Below, piece by piece: positions 44,383 through 57,873 of a DNA stretch of 64,000 nucleotides. Source of the stretch: Alopecurus myosuroides. Lineage: Eukaryota > Streptophyta > Magnoliopsida > Poales > Poaceae. Under the pieces are notes generated by a model, which ran no database searches, was not told the origin of the DNA, and was given only the letters and a program-made list of their open reading frames with translations. The stretch covers positions 208,220,445-208,284,444 of the forward strand of contig CM054060.1 of NCBI GenBank assembly GCA_028641055.1. Direction: 5' to 3'. Each line of letters begins with the position of its first letter. Within the stretch, counting starts at the first letter, position 1. Position numbers and translations under genes: made by a program.

Positions 44383-44468
44383 AAAAAGTTGGGATTTTTA
44401 TCCCGCGAGCCCAAGGCTCGAACTCGCGATCTCTCCCGAGCGCGCAAAGACTGAAACCAGTTGCGCTG
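44383..44468 (-). ncRNA. tRNA-like Pol III module in T3 5' LTR
   Basis: A box CAGCGCAACTGG (44457-44468), B box GAGTTCGAGCC (44415-44425), T5 (44383-44387). Identical in layout to the 3' LTR copy. Confidence 0.5.
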
Positions 44469-46035
44469 CGCTGCGTTCCTTGTCAGTAGTACACGCGCGG
44501 GGAGGATAACGTTACAACGCGCTAACTGAAATTACTGACGAACGAAACCTTCTGCTCTTCGTCAGAGAAGAGGTCACCGGCGGCGAGCGGTGGTGCCGTG
44601 CGTGTGCTGGACGCGATCTGGTGGTGCAAGACGTGTGCAGATGCGTGCGCGCAGAGGGTGACAGAGAGGAGGAGGATACGGTGGCGCTCACCACCGTTGT
44701 TGTGGTTGCAGCGGCTCGGTGACGAATCGACGGCGTCAGCAGCGACAGCTCCGTGGACGGCGGCGACGGTGGGGCGAGTCTCCGTGGCGGCTGCAGTGTC
44801 CAATCGGAGGAGCAGGTGGTGGCGAGTCGATCCCAGCGATCAGATCGCGACGAGGGGCCCTGCAACGATGACGACGACCACGGGTTCAGGGATGGCGCCA
44901 CGGTGGCCGGAGATGTCGATGACCGCGGCGTCAAAACAGAGGCTTACCGAGGCTGAGAAAGTGTTGACGAGGGAGAGGAGGGAACCGTGGTTCGTTTCCC
45001 GTAGCTAGGAAGGACGGTGGCGGGCCATGGCGTATGTGGTGGTCGGAGGTTCAGAACGGACGACTCTGGCGAGGTGGTGGCGGAGGGGGAAACGCGGCGA
45101 GAGAGAGAAAAAATGTGGCGGCGCCTCGAGGAGAGAGAGACCTAGGGTTAGTCTAGGGCTGCGCGCTGTGCCCTAGGGTTCTTATAGGGTGCACGAGCAC
45201 CGGATCGGCCGTCGCTGCGGCACGGCTGCCGCCGTGGCACCGCGCGATGCGCGCCGTACACGATGATGACGACGGAACAGAACAGAAAAAAAAACGAATC
45301 GTTTTTCTGAGTTAAGTATCGGGCTGGGCTGCGCGCGGAAAGAAGACGAGGTGGGCTGGGCGCAGCCCACTCCCTGTTGGCGCCAAAACTTTGTTTTTAA
45401 ATTTGTTCTTTTGTTTTTTTTTTTTGCTGAAAAGGAAATTGGAAGGAAGAGATGATTTTTAGGTTAGTAAAAAATTTGGAAAAATTAGGGGAAGTTCCTT
45501 AGGTCAAAAGCAAACAGATGCTAAGCTTTGTTTTCAGAATTTTTGAAATTTGCTTGCTGTTTGAATTTAAACCAAAATTGAATGAATTTCTTTATTAGGT
45601 GAACATTAATAAAAACACACTTTTAAATAGGGTGACCCCTATGTTAATTATAAACAAAATGAGTTAATTTGTGTTGAAAACATTCATAATTTCAAAGTGG
45701 TTCTGTTTGTTGCATTTGGTTTGAATTTTAAATGTGATTTGGAATTTAATTGTTTGATTAAAACCATCATTTAAATAAGTGATCATTATGGAATAATATG
45801 AAACAAATTGGTTGTTTTTATTTGTGATTTTTATGTCAAATGTTGTAACAGAGCAAGTATGAAACAATCATTTGAATAAGGTTTGAATTTGAATTGTGAA
45901 AACAGGGAAAAACAGATGTAACAATTAAGAAACAAATGCAAACAACATGAAAACAATATGATGACATGATGCAATACTTTAATAAACATGAAACAAACAT
46001 TCTAAGGGGTGATTTTTCATACTTGGGATGTTACA

Positions 46036-47428
46036 CCAGATACTACCAAACCTTTCCAGATATTCTGCGATGCATCTCTCCAGGGTCTAGGTGCAGTTCT
46101 TATGCAAGAACGTCAAGTTGTGGCTTATGCTTCACGTCAGTTGAATCCACATGAGCAAAACTATCCCACACATGACCTAGAACTTGCAGCAGTTGTGTTT
46201 GCCCTCAAGAAATGGAGGCAATACTTGTTGGGTAACCGCACTGAAATCTTTTCCGATCACAAGAGTCTGAAATACATCTTCACTCAACCAGATCTAAACC
46301 TCAGGCAAAGGAGATGGATTGAAAAGATTAAAGACTTTGATCTCACCATTTCTTACACTCCAGGCAAGGCTAATGTTATGGCCGATGCTCTCAGTCGCAA
46401 GTCATATTGCAATAATCTCATGATCATGGAAAGCCAACCTCCACTTCATGAAGAATTCCAGAAGCTGAACCTTGGTCTTGTTCCTCAAGGTTATCTTGCT
46501 AGCTTGACAGCCAGTCCAACTCTCGAGGACAAGATTCGTTCTGAACAACTTCGTGATGCTGAAATCAAGAAGATGGTTGAGCACATCAAAGAAGGCAAGG
46601 AAAAATTCAAGTCCTTCTCAATTGATGACAAAGGAACTGTGTTCTTTGAAGGACGCATTGCAGTTCCTCAAGTTCAAAGTCTCAAAGATATCATTCTCAA
46701 GGAGGCTCATGAAACTCCTCTCTCCATCCACCCTGGAAGTACAAAGATGTACCAGGATCTTAAGACACTGTATTGGTGGCCTGGCATGAAACGTGAAATT
46801 GCTCAATACGTTTCTGAATGCGACGTTTGTCAACGTGTTAAGGCAGTCCATCCGAAAACAGCCGGTCTACTCCAACCTCTGAAAATTCCTGAGTGGAAGT
46901 GGGACATGATTGAAATGGACTTCGTCACTGGTTTTCCAAAGTCCAAAAAGGGCAACGATGCAATCTTCGTTGTTATTGATCGTCTCACTAAAGTAGCTCA
47001 CTTCTTTGCTGTCAAAGAAACAATCTCAGCTAGCCAGTTAGCAGAACTCTACACAGCAAAGATTGTTCCTCTTCATGGTGTTCCATTGGAAATAAGCTCA
47101 GACCGTGGAAGTATCTTCACTTCTCATTTCTGGAAAAGCTTTCAAGAAGCATTGGGCACCAAACTTCTGTTCAGCACAGCTTATCACCCTCAGTCTCAGG
47201 GGCAAGTCGAAAGAGTCAATCAGATTCACGAGGATATGCTCAGAGCATGTGGTATCTCCTTTGGCATGAAATGGGAGGATTTCCTTCCATATGCTGAATT
47301 CTCCTACAACAACAGCTACCAGGCAAGCCTAGGAATGGCACCATTTGAAGCACTCTATGGCCGCAGATGCAGGAGTCCAATCAATTGGTCTGGATCTGGT
47401 GAACGTTCACTCTTAGGCCCTGACATTG
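46036..47428 (+). pseudogene. T2 pol fragment: RNase H, zinc region and integrase core
   Basis: It starts mid-codon in [20 protein letters not shown] (RNase H), continues with [12 protein letters not shown] and [10 protein letters not shown], the H2C2 region ([22 protein letters not shown]) and the integrase D-D-E core ([34 protein letters not shown]), and stops at GPDIV where T4 has inserted. Here [13 protein letters not shown] is in frame, so T2 lacks the T3 frameshift. The 27 bases before 46036 in the long open frame are T3 LTR, so its apparent start is an artefact. The upstream RT is missing. Confidence 0.88.
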
Positions 47429-50400
47429 TGTCGCACCCTGATTTCTAGGGGATACTCACCGTACGAACTGGATAGCAGATGCTTGGATTATGGGGCATAA
47501 CTGCTCCCACGTCCCAGCTTCCTGGTAGGCCTGCGCTTATGCGCGACAACACAAGCCCTGCTATTCCATCGTCGATGTAAACTATCCACTAGAGATCAAA
47601 GGCACTTCCGTCGACGTACTTCAAACCATACACACATGGTACGTCAACGGCGTTTAACAAGTGATATCATAACAGATCTCTACGACACAAAAGATTGAAA
47701 TAAGTTGCAAATGGCTCTCATTAGAGCAGAGATAGCAAATACAATCATTCAGAGGGCACACGCCCCAACAATACATCATTACAATACAGCGGAAGCATTC
47801 AACATGTCTGAGTACAGACAAGAACCAAATAGGCCTAAGAGGCCGGAAACAAACAGACGGAGCCCATCCACGAAGTCTCGGATCCTGCCCGGGTCCGCTA
47901 TCTACTCGTCAGCAGTCTCGTCATACTCCACGTAATAGCCACCATGTAGATCCTCGGAAACGTCGTCTGCGTAAAACCACAGCCCCAAAGGGGTCAGTAC
48001 ATAAATGTACTGGCAAGCAAGACTCACAGTTCACCAAAGTGTAACCCGTCAACACCAAGCACAGATGCCTTGGGTTCAACGGAAGAGAGGGGATATAAAA
48101 GATGCTGCAACTGGCTGCGCTAACCAACTACAGAGATTCTACCACTTCCGGCTAACAGAAAGGAGATAAGATCGAGGATTGTAACCAACTGAAAGATAAC
48201 TTCAAACAAACCCATCCTGGATCTCGCCCCTTATCCAAAGAAGCAATCCGAGGATAACTCACACAGTTGAAATAATGATGGTTCAAATTATTGTGTCAAT
48301 AAGCCTATTACTAGTCAAGTTATTAATCATTGGGTGTAAAGTTGTTGATCATTAGTTTTAAGTTGTCCTGAGTACTTGTTAGCTAGTACTTTCACCAAGT
48401 AATCCATAACCGCGGAAAACACGGCTTCTCGAGAAGATTATCCCTGCAGGGTTGCACCAATTTGGCCGTACACTCATGAATATCCCGCCAGATGGGATGC
48501 CTCCCACCAAGCGGGGCACTCAACACAACCAACCATTCTTCGCATCAAGCCCAAAGAACCTTGGGCGCACGGCTAATCAAGCCCCGAAGAAAAGGGACCC
48601 TCATAGCACTCTAAGACCGTGTCCCCCTATATGCCGACTACAAAAGTTCCACCCTGGCCTGGGCTCGCAAAAACATGCATGCGGCAAATGGAAAACACGA
48701 ACTAAATGAGGCGATTTGGACGAGATGCGAATCAGGTCAAGTTGAGGGGGGCGCCCATACTCGCTTCCCAAATGCGGGTAGTGCGCTCATCATGGATCAG
48801 TAGACAAGACCCTTTTCCTATTAGGGTCGACACTAGCAGGCTTCAAAACCTCTCATGGGCCTCCTGCCGGTGCCTTATCATCAAATTTATTATTAATAGT
48901 AACATTAGCATGATTGATTGATTAAACATCGAGCCCCCAGAACATAATAGAGATAGTAACAGAAAGTAACGGGTAACAGACTCGAGCAAAACAACCTAAG
49001 CATGCTAGTAAGACACGGGCTCAACCAAAGGGGTGATAGGATTGGAGGTGAGGCAATATCATGGTTCAGGGTATCATGTGATAGGTTCGTAACAGAAACA
49101 ACTACCACTAAGGCTAGCAGAAAAGATTCAACGGAAAGTATCGGTAACCAATGTTGAAAGGAACACAGTGGTTCATGTGAGTGATAACTTGCCTGCAAAA
49201 CCCAGTAGCCTGGTACTGAGCTAAATCCTTAGAAGGGGTGTCGTAAGTATCGTCGGTCTCAACGTCGTCGTGTATCCGAGAAGAAGCAAACAAACAAGGC
49301 AGAAATATAAACAATCAATATCATGGCATTGTGCACAATCAAGATGATGCATGACAGTTTAATTGATGCATCCAAAGGAAATAGTTGACAAGATAGAAAC
49401 AGGATTAAATGGACCCATATGCAATGGGATTGCATATGGAAAGCCCATGAATTATGGTTGAATTAATTGCTTTACAACTAATCATCATATGAAAGTGGAT
49501 TAGCATGATGCATGGATGAGGAAAACAACAAAATAACAACAATAGAACCAAATGGAAATAAGGCTTAACAAGTTTAGAAATTCATTTATTAAGTTATGGA
49601 ATTTTGGTTTCTTAGAGGTGTCACACAAGCATTTGTTGTTTTCACCACTTTTAATTGTTCAAAATAGATAACAAAGTTTATATTTGAAAAGAAAACAAGA
49701 TTTTAGTTGGAATACATGTTTCACTTGTTGAAAAAGGATTTCAAATAAATTATTTATGAATTAAACAAGTTAAACAAGAATTAAATGAATTTAATTCAAA
49801 CATGAACTTATTTGAATTTTTATTTGTTCAAAACATTAAACCAAATTCATATTTCAAAAGTTTATACTTTTAGGGCTTGAAAACATATTTTATATGTCCC
49901 AAAAGAATTTGTTTTGATCAAGTTATGAATTTAGCAATATTAAATGATTTAAACAAGGTTTAAATCATTTAACCAATTTTAATTATTCAAAACATGAAAC
50001 AAATTTTATATTTGGAAAGAGGGTTTAATTTTGCATGGAAAACATATTTCATTTGTGGAAATTGGATTTAAAATGAGCAAGTTATTATTTTGGCAATTTT
50101 AAATGCAATAAACAAGAAACAATTGTTTTCAGCAATTTAAATTATTCAAAACAGCAAACAAAATTTATATTTGGAAAGTACATGAAAAATTGATTGGAAA
50201 ACATATTTGGTTTGTGAAATTTGGAATTTTTATGAACAAGTTATGAATTTTGCAAGTTTAAGTGAATTTGACAAGTTTTCAAATATTGCACCAATTTAAA
50301 ATATTCAAAACAGTAAATAAATTTTATATTTGGATAGAACATTTAATTTGGGACAGAAAACATATTTAAAAAGTTAAAATTGGGGTTAAAATGAATTTGT

Positions 50401-52202
50401 TATGCATTTTAGAATTATAGGGTGCAAATCTGCCATTTTTAAACCATTAGGGACTTAGAAATAAATATTACAGGGGCTAGAATAACTTGCAAGGGCCTAA
50501 TGGTGATTATCAGGAAGTTTCTGTACCAATCCATTGGGAAAAAAATGTTTGTTTTAATTGTGGGAGGGGGGATTCGATCCCCCCACCTCCTGGTGGCGCA
50601 AGGGAACCTGAACCAGATGGGCTATGCGATGTGTGTTGACAGAGAACGGGCTCGGGGGTGTATGTGTTTCTGTTTTCGGGGTTAACTGAATCTCTAACTG
50701 AACCAGGTACCGCACCTGTTAACTGAACCTGTCGCGGTTTTTGGTTTCTGTAACAGATATCGCAGCGAGCAGCAGGGCGATGATCGCCGGTGGCCTGCTT
50801 GCAGCGAGCGCGGGAGGGCGGCGCCGTGCTTGCGGGCCGTGGCCGGGGCAGGCCGCCGTGCGAGACGCAGAGAGGAGGAGGGAAACTAGGAAGGGGCGAC
50901 TCACCTCGGGAGGAAACGGAGGAGGGGGTCGGTGGTGATGGAGGTCGAGGAAGCGACGATGGCCGGCGACTCGGGCACTCTCCCACCTCCAAGCCTTCAC
51001 CAAACATGACGAGAACGAGGGGATGGTTCCATTCCCCTCGTCGGTTGCTCCTCGAGGTGGCCGGAGATGGAAAAGTGGCGGTGGTCTGACGGCGGTGTGG
51101 TGTTGCAGGGTTCAGACAACGAAAAGAAATAGCAGAGAGGTGATCGGGGGAAGAGGAAGAAGGGATGGCGGATGGGGGAGAAGGGTTAGGGTTAGCTGCG
51201 ATCGGAGGAGGAGGGGGATATATGGAGGGAGTAGTTCCCGTACGGCAAGCCATCGGGAGGGCATGGAGTGATCGGAGGGTTCTCCTGCAGTCGTACAGGT
51301 GACATCAGCCAGAGGAGGAAGAAAACAGAGCGAAAGGGGTAATGGGCCAACTGGAAAAAAAAAACGGGCTGGGCTGGCTTTCTCTCTCTCCCTCTAACAG
51401 CTTTCTTTTTATTCTTTCTGTTTGTTTTATTTTATTTTTTTTGCAGAAAACAATTGGAAGAAAAAGAAGGAATTTTGAGGGAGAAAAATTATGGAAAATT
51501 TTGGGTGGCTTAATTATTATATTAGCAACCATTTGACCACTTTTATTTTTCCATGAATTCAAAAATTGAGTGTTGTTTGGAATTGTTTCAAATGTGGATG
51601 ATTTGAGTATTAAAATTATTATTGAAACCAAAATTTTAAATAGGGTGACCCAAATTGCTTTAATTGGAAAATAACAGGGTAAACAAAATGTTTTGGTTAT
51701 TCTTTTCATACTTTCAATTTTGGTTCTGTTTGAAATGCATTCGGTTTGAATTGGAATATTTGCAAATTAATTGGTTAATGATTGAAAACAACAAGTTTAA
51801 TAGGGTGAGCCCTATTATTAAATGGATAAAACATTAGAATGGTTTGGTAATTTCCATGTCTTGGAATTTGGTGATGTTTGGTGATTGCTTGAATTTGAAA
51901 CCAAATTGGAATTGATTAATGGAAATAAAAGCACCATTTTATTAGTTGATCAACATGGAATAAAATGAGAACAATTTGGTTGTTTTCACTTGTTATTTTT
52001 ATTCCAAAAGTTGTAACAGAACAAGTATGAAAACATTGTTTGAGTAAGGTTTGAATTTGAGTTGTGAAAACAGTGGAAAACAAATGCAACAATTTAGAAA
52101 CAAAAGCAAACCACATGGAAACAATATGATGACATGATGCAATACTTAAATAACAAGAAATCAAACATTCTAAAGGGTAGTTTTCATACTTGGGCTGTTA
52201 CA
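47429..52202 (-). mobile_element. T4 LTR 1 of 3 (4774 bp)
   Basis: It runs from TGTCGCACCCTGAT to TTGGGCTGTTACA. The other two LTRs are at 53100-57873 and 58771-63541. Reading by eye I see about 8 differences from LTR 2 over the length. It contains a stem-loop (47608-47650), an open exon-like segment 2 (47902-47966), the palindrome (48425-48436), the tRNA-like module (50539-50624) and an ATATAT TATA-like site (51218-51223) on the minus strand. The 247-aa Pro/Ser/Arg-rich frame at 50510-51253 is GC-rich LTR leader starting upstream of the TATA and is not supported as a gene. Confidence 0.92.
50539..50624 (-). ncRNA. tRNA-like Pol III module in T4 LTR 1
   Basis: On the minus strand the A box TAGCCCATCTGG (50613-50624) fits TRGYNNARYNGG except one position. 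The B box GGATCGAATCC (50570-50580) lies 44 nt from A-box start to B-box start as in tRNA genes, inside a GGGGG/CCCCC T-arm-like stem. T7 follows (50539-50545). The acceptor stem is not paired. Confidence 0.55.
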
Positions 52203-53099
52203 AAACGCCCCCCCTTGAAGGAATCGCGCCCCGAGATTCCTACTGAGAAAAGAAAAGGTCCGGATACTTGTTGGGAAGATCCACTTGAGCTGTGACACGT
52301 GAAACACATCGTGCACATTGGATAGACGTCAGGGAATTTGCAAACCACCGGAACATTTTCAATTGAAGGAAGAGGTTTTTGTATCGAGGGTGTATAGCTG
52401 GATAGAATTTGATTCATTTGGAGAATAGATTATCTGGCTAGAATGGTGGAACAAAGTTATTGACATCAATGCAACACCAAGAATAATCATCAATGTCAGA
52501 ATCAGCAACATGAGAGTAACGAGGAAATATGTGGCCTCCCATTAGAATTGGATTGTTCTTACTTATGTTGGAAGTCAACATTTGAGATCCCGAAGAGTGA
52601 ACGGTGTTTTGATTGCTTAGTGGAACCAGAAATAGGTTGTGTGTTATGGAAAAGATTGTTGACACAAAGGAATGTGATTCTCCGGTATGAAATAACACTT
52701 TAGCTGGAATAGAGTTTAGCAGATGAACGGGGAAACTTTGATTAGACGCCGGTAGAAGAATTGGAATGGAAAACAACAACAAGATTTCAACGGACGAAAA
52801 GGAAATGTTTAGAAGAACATGATATTGAAGCAACACCGGGGAAAACGAGAACAAAACTCCTGAGGTACTACGGAAAACACAAAACACGTGAAATCCTAAC
52901 TTGAAAGTTTAGATGAGAAGGGAAAAATCAATGTTGCACTTCCTTACCAGAAAAAGGGAGGGTGGGTGGGGAAAGAAGGAAAATGACAGAATTCCTACTC
53001 TCACGTTTCATTTTTCCTGTATAGCTACAAAATAGTTTTCTAGACTAACCTGCGACCAGTAAAAAGGGATCCTACAGGCAGACAGGCTCTGATACCATT
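52203..53099 (-). mobile_element. T4 internal segment 1 (897 bp)
   Basis: Non-coding mosaic. It starts with a polypurine tract equal to 35396-35410 and continues with pieces matching T3 at about 35672-35713, 38307-38340, 38359-38450, 38496-38600, 38697-38740 and 40858-41000. It ends with the PBS GACAGGCTCTGATACCA (53081-53097, reverse of TGGTATCAGAGCCTGTC). Protease-like sequence LFHTGESHSFVS remains at about 52680. No ORF makes a full protein, so the element is non-autonomous and would depend on a T3-like partner. Confidence 0.85.
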
Positions 53100-56000
53100 T
53101 GTCGCACCCTGATTTCTAGGGGATACTCACCGTACGAACTGGATAGCAGATGCTTGGATTATGGGGCATAACTGCTCCCACGTCCCAGCTTCCTGGTAGG
53201 CCTGCGCTTATGCGCGACAACACAAGCCCTGCTATTCCATCGTCGATGTAAACTATCCACTAGAGATCAAAGGCACTTCCGTCGACGTACTTCAAACCAT
53301 ACACACATGGTACGTCAACGGCGTTTAACAAGTGATATCATAACAGATCTCTACGACACAAAAGATTGAAATAAGTTGCAAATGGCTCTCATTAGAGCAG
53401 AGATAGCAAATACAATCATTCAGAGGGCACACGCCCCAACAATACATCATTACAATACAGCGGAAGCATTCAACATGTCTGAGTACAGACAAGAACCAAA
53501 TAGGCCTAAGAGGCCGGAAACAAACAGACGGAGCCCATCCACGAAGTCTCGGATCATGCCCGGGTCCGCTATCTACTCGTCAGCAGTCTCGTCATACTCC
53601 ACGTAATAGCCACCATGTAGATCCTCGGAAACGTCGTCTGCGTAAAACCACAGCCCCAAAGGGGTCAGTACATAAACGTACTGGCAAGCAAGACTCACAG
53701 TTCACCAAAGTGTAACCCGTCAACACCAAGCACAGATGCCTTGGGTTCAACGGAAGAGAGGGGATATAAAAGATGCTGCAACTGGCTGCGCTAACCAACT
53801 ACAGAGATTCTACCACTTCCGGCTAACAGAAAGGAGATAAGATCGAGGATTGTAACCAACTGAAAGATAACTTCAAACAAACCCATCCTGGATCTCGCCC
53901 CTTATCCAAAGAAGCAATCCGAGGATAACTCACACAGTTGAAATAATGATGGTTCAAATTATTGTGTCAATAAGCCTATTACTAGTCAAGTTATTAATCA
54001 TTGGGTGTAAAGTTGTTGATCATTAGTTTTAAGTTGTCCTGAGTACTTGTTAGCCAGTACTTTCACCAAGTAATCCATAACCGCGGAAAACACGGCTTCT
54101 CGAGAAGATTATCCCTGCAGGGTTGCACCAATTTGGCCGTACACTCATGAATATCCCGCCAGATGGGATGCCTCCCACCAAGCGGGGCACTCAACACAAC
54201 CAACCATTCTTCGCATCAAGCCCAAAGAACCTTGGGCGCACGGCTAATCAAGCCCCGAAGAAAAGGGACCCTCATAGCACTCTAAGACCGTGTCCCCCTA
54301 TATGCCGACTACAAAAGTTCCACCCTGGCCTGGGCTCGCAAAAACATGCATGCGGCAAATGGAAAACACGAACTAAATGAGGCGATTTGGACGAGATGCG
54401 AATCAGGTCAAGTTGAGGGGGGCGCCCATACTCGCTTCCCAAATGCGGGTAGTGCGCTCATCATGGATCAGTAGACAAGACCCTTTTCCTATTAGGGTCG
54501 ACACTAGCAGGCTTCAAAACCTCTCATGGGCCTCCTGCCGGTGCCTTATCATCAAATTTATTATTAATAGTAACATTAGCATGATTGATTGATTAAACAT
54601 CGAGCCCCCAGAACATAATAGAGATAGTAACAGAAAGTAACGGGTAACAGACTCGAGCAAAACAACCTAAGCATGCTAGTAAGACACGGGCTCAACCAAA
54701 GGGGTGATAGGATTGGAGGTGAGGCAATATCATGGTTCAGGGTATCATGTGATAGGTTTGTAACAGAAACAACTACCACTAAGGCTAGCAGAAAAGATTC
54801 AACGGAAAGTATCGGTAACCAATGTTGAAAGGAACACAGTGGTTCATGTGAGTGATAACTTGCCTGCAAAACCCAGTAGCCTGGTACTGAGCTAAATCCT
54901 TAGAAGGGGTGTCGTAAGTATCGTCGGTCTCAACGTCGTCGTGTATCCGAGAAGAAGCAAACAAACAAGGCAGAAATATAAACAATCAATATCATGGCAT
55001 TGTGCACAATCAAGATGATGCATGACAGTTTAATTGATGCATCCAAAGGAAATAGTTGACAAGATAGAAACAGGATTAAATGGACCCATATGCAATGGGA
55101 TTGCATATGGAAAGCCCATGAATTATGGTTGAATTAATTGCTTTACAACTAATCATCATATGAAAGTGGATTAGCATGATGCATGGATGAGGAAAACAAC
55201 AAAATAACAACAATAGAACCAAATGGAAATAAGGCTTAACAAGTTTAGAAATTCATTTATTAAGTTATGGAATTTTGGTTTCTTAGAGGTGTCACACAAG
55301 CATTTGTTGTTTTCACCACTTTTAATTGTTCAAAATAGATAACAAAGTTTATATTTGAAAAGAAAACAAGATTTTAGTTGGAATACATGTTTCACTTGTT
55401 GAAAAAGGATTTCAAATAAATTATTTATGAATTAAACAAGTTAAACAAGAATTAAATGAATTTAATTCAAACATGAACTTATTTGAATTTTTATTTGTTC
55501 AAAACATTAAACCAAATTCATATTTCAAAAGTTTATACTTTTAGGGCTTGAAAACATATTTTATATGTCCCAAAAGAATTTGTTTTGATCAAGTTATGAA
55601 TTTAGCAATATTAAATGATTTAAACAAGGTTTAAATCATTTAACCAATTTTAATTATTCAAAACATGAAACAAATTTTATATTTGGAAAGAGGGTTTAAT
55701 TTTGCATGGAAAACATATTTCATTTGTGGAAATTGGATTTAAAATGAGCAAGTTATTATTTTGGCAATTTTAAATGCAATAAACAAGAAACAATTGTTTT
55801 CAGCAATTTAAATTATTCAAAACAGCAAACAAAATTTATATTTGGAAAGTACATGAAAAATTGATTGGAAAACATATTTGGTTTGTGAAATTTGGAATTT
55901 TTATGAACAAGTTATGAATTTTGCAAGTTTAAGTGAATTTGACAAGTTTTCAAATATTGCACCAATTTAAAATATTCAAAACAGTAAATAAATTTTATAT

Positions 56001-57873
56001 TTGGATAGAACATTTAATTTGGGACAGAAAACATATTTAAAAAGTTCAAATTGGGGTTAAAATGAATTTGTTATGCATTTTAGAATTATAGGGTGCAAAT
56101 CTGCCATTTTTAAACCATTAGGGACTTAGAAATAAATATTACAGGGGCTAGAATAACTTGCAAGGGCCTAATGGTGATTATCAGGAAGTTTCTGTACCAA
56201 TCCATTGGGAAAAAAATGTTTGTTTTAATTGTGGGAGGGGGGATTCGATCCCCCCACCTCCTGGTGGCGCAAGGGAACCTGAACCAGATGGGCTATGCGA
56301 TGTGTGTTGACAGAGAACGGGCTCGGGGGTGTATGTGTTTCTGTTTTCGGGGTTAACTGAATCTCTAACTGAACCAGGTACCGCACCTGTTAACTGAACC
56401 TGTCGCGGTTTTTGGTTTCTGTAACAGATATCGCAGCGAGCAGCAGGGCGATGATCGCCGGTGGCCTGCTTGCAGCGAGCGCGGGAGGGCGGCGCCGTGC
56501 TTGCGGGCCGTGGCCGGGGCAGGCCGCCGTGCGAGACGCAGAGAGGAGGAGGGAAACTAGGAAGGGGCGACTCACCTCGGGAGGAAACGGAGGAGGGGGT
56601 CGGTGGTGATGGAGGTCGAGGAAGCGACGATGGCCGGCGACTCGGACACTCTCCCACCTCCAAGCCTTCACCAAACATGACGAGAACGAGGGGATGGTTC
56701 CATTCCCCTCGTCGGTTGCTCCTCGAGGTGGCCGGAGATGGAAAAGTGGCGGTGGTCTGACGGCGGTGTGGTGTTGCAGGGTTCAGACAACGAAAATAAA
56801 TAGCAGAGAGGTGATCGGGGGAAGAGGAAGAAGGGATGGCGGATGGGGGAGAAGGGTTAGGGTTAGCTGCGATCGGAGGAGGAGGGGGATATATGGAGGG
56901 AGTAGTTCCCGTACGGCAAGCCATCGGGAGGGCATGGAGTGATCGGAGGGTTCTCCTGCAGTCGTACAGGTGACATCAGCCAGAGGAGGAAGAAAACAGA
57001 GCGAAAGGGGTAATGGGCCAACTGGAAAAAAAAAACGGGCTGGGCTGGCTTTCTCTCTCTCCCTCTAACAGCTTTCTTTTTATTCTTTCTGTTTGTTTTA
57101 TTTTATTTTTTTTGCAGAAAACAATTGGAAGAAAAAGAAGGAATTTTGAGGGAGAAAAATTATGGAAAATTTTGGGTGGCTTAATTATTATATTAGCAAC
57201 CATTTGACCACTTTTATTTTTCCATGAATTCAAAAATTGAGTGTTGTTTGGAATTGTTTCAAATGTGGATGATTTGAGTATTAAAATTATTATTGAAACC
57301 AAAATTTTAAATAGGGTGACCCAAATTGCTTTAATTGGAAAATAACAGGGTAAACAAAATGTTTTGGTTATTCTTTTCATACTTTCAATTTGGGTTCTGT
57401 TTGAAATGCATTCGGTTTGAATTGGAATATTTGCAAATTAATTGGTTAATGATTGAAAACAACAAGTTTAATAGGGTGAGCCCTATTATTAAATGGATAA
57501 AACATTAGAATGGTTTGGTAATTTCCATGTCTTGGAATTTGGTGATGTTTGGTGATTGCTTGAATTTGAAACCAAATTGGAATTGATTAATGGAAATAAA
57601 AGCACCATTTTATTAGTTGATCAACATGGAATAAAATGAGAACAATTTGGTTGTTTTCACTTGTTATTTTTATTCCAAAAGTTGTAACAGAACAAGTATG
57701 AAAACATTGTTTGAGTAAGGTTTGAATTTGAGTTGTGAAAACAGTGGAAAACAAATGCAACAATTTAGAAACAAAAGCAAACCACATGGAAACAATATGA
57801 TGACATGATGCAATACTTAAATAACAAGAAATCAAACATTCTAAAGGGTAGTTTTCATACTTGGGCTGTTACA
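53100..57873 (-). mobile_element. T4 LTR 2 of 3 (4774 bp)
   Basis: The same length as LTR 1 and near-identical, bounded by internal 1 and internal 2. Holds the tRNA-like module at 56210-56295, the stem-loop at 53279-53321 and exon-like segment 2 at 53573-53637. Confidence 0.92.
56210..56295 (-). ncRNA. tRNA-like Pol III module in T4 LTR 2
   Basis: B box at 56241-56251, A box at 56284-56295, T7 at 56210-56216. Same sequence as in LTR 1. Confidence 0.55.

Larger units (their letters stand above)
41391..46035 (-). mobile_element. T3 5' LTR (4645 bp)
   Basis: It starts TGTCGCACCCGGAC at 41391 and ends TTGGGATGTTACA at 46035. On the minus strand it begins TGTAACATCCCAAG like T1. The next bases CCAGA (46036-46040) belong to T2 pol. 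It holds a stem-loop (41566-41608), exon-like segments (41864-41928, 43142-43219), the palindrome CTTCTCGAGAAG (42364-42375), a hairpin (44348-44373), the tRNA-like module (44383-44468) and TATA CTATAAG (45181-45187). Confidence 0.92.

Noticed and set aside
46009..47448. ATG start at 46009 for the T2 pol fragment
   Set aside because: The first 27 bases are T3 LTR and the last 20 are T4 LTR, so the frame is a junction artefact at both ends.
51180..51200. Telomeric repeat (GGGTTAGGGTTAG) in T4 LTRs
   Set aside because: Only two units, and the plant telomere unit is TTTAGGG. It fits a promoter-proximal telo-box-like motif better.
50510..51253. 247-aa Pro/Ser/Arg-rich frame in each T4 LTR (also 56181-56924 and, as 271 aa, 61781-62596)
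   Set aside because: It begins upstream of the LTR TATA box, is low-complexity GC-rich leader, and its C-terminal part runs through the tRNA-like module. Three copies are open only because the LTRs are near-identical, so conservation is not evidence of coding.
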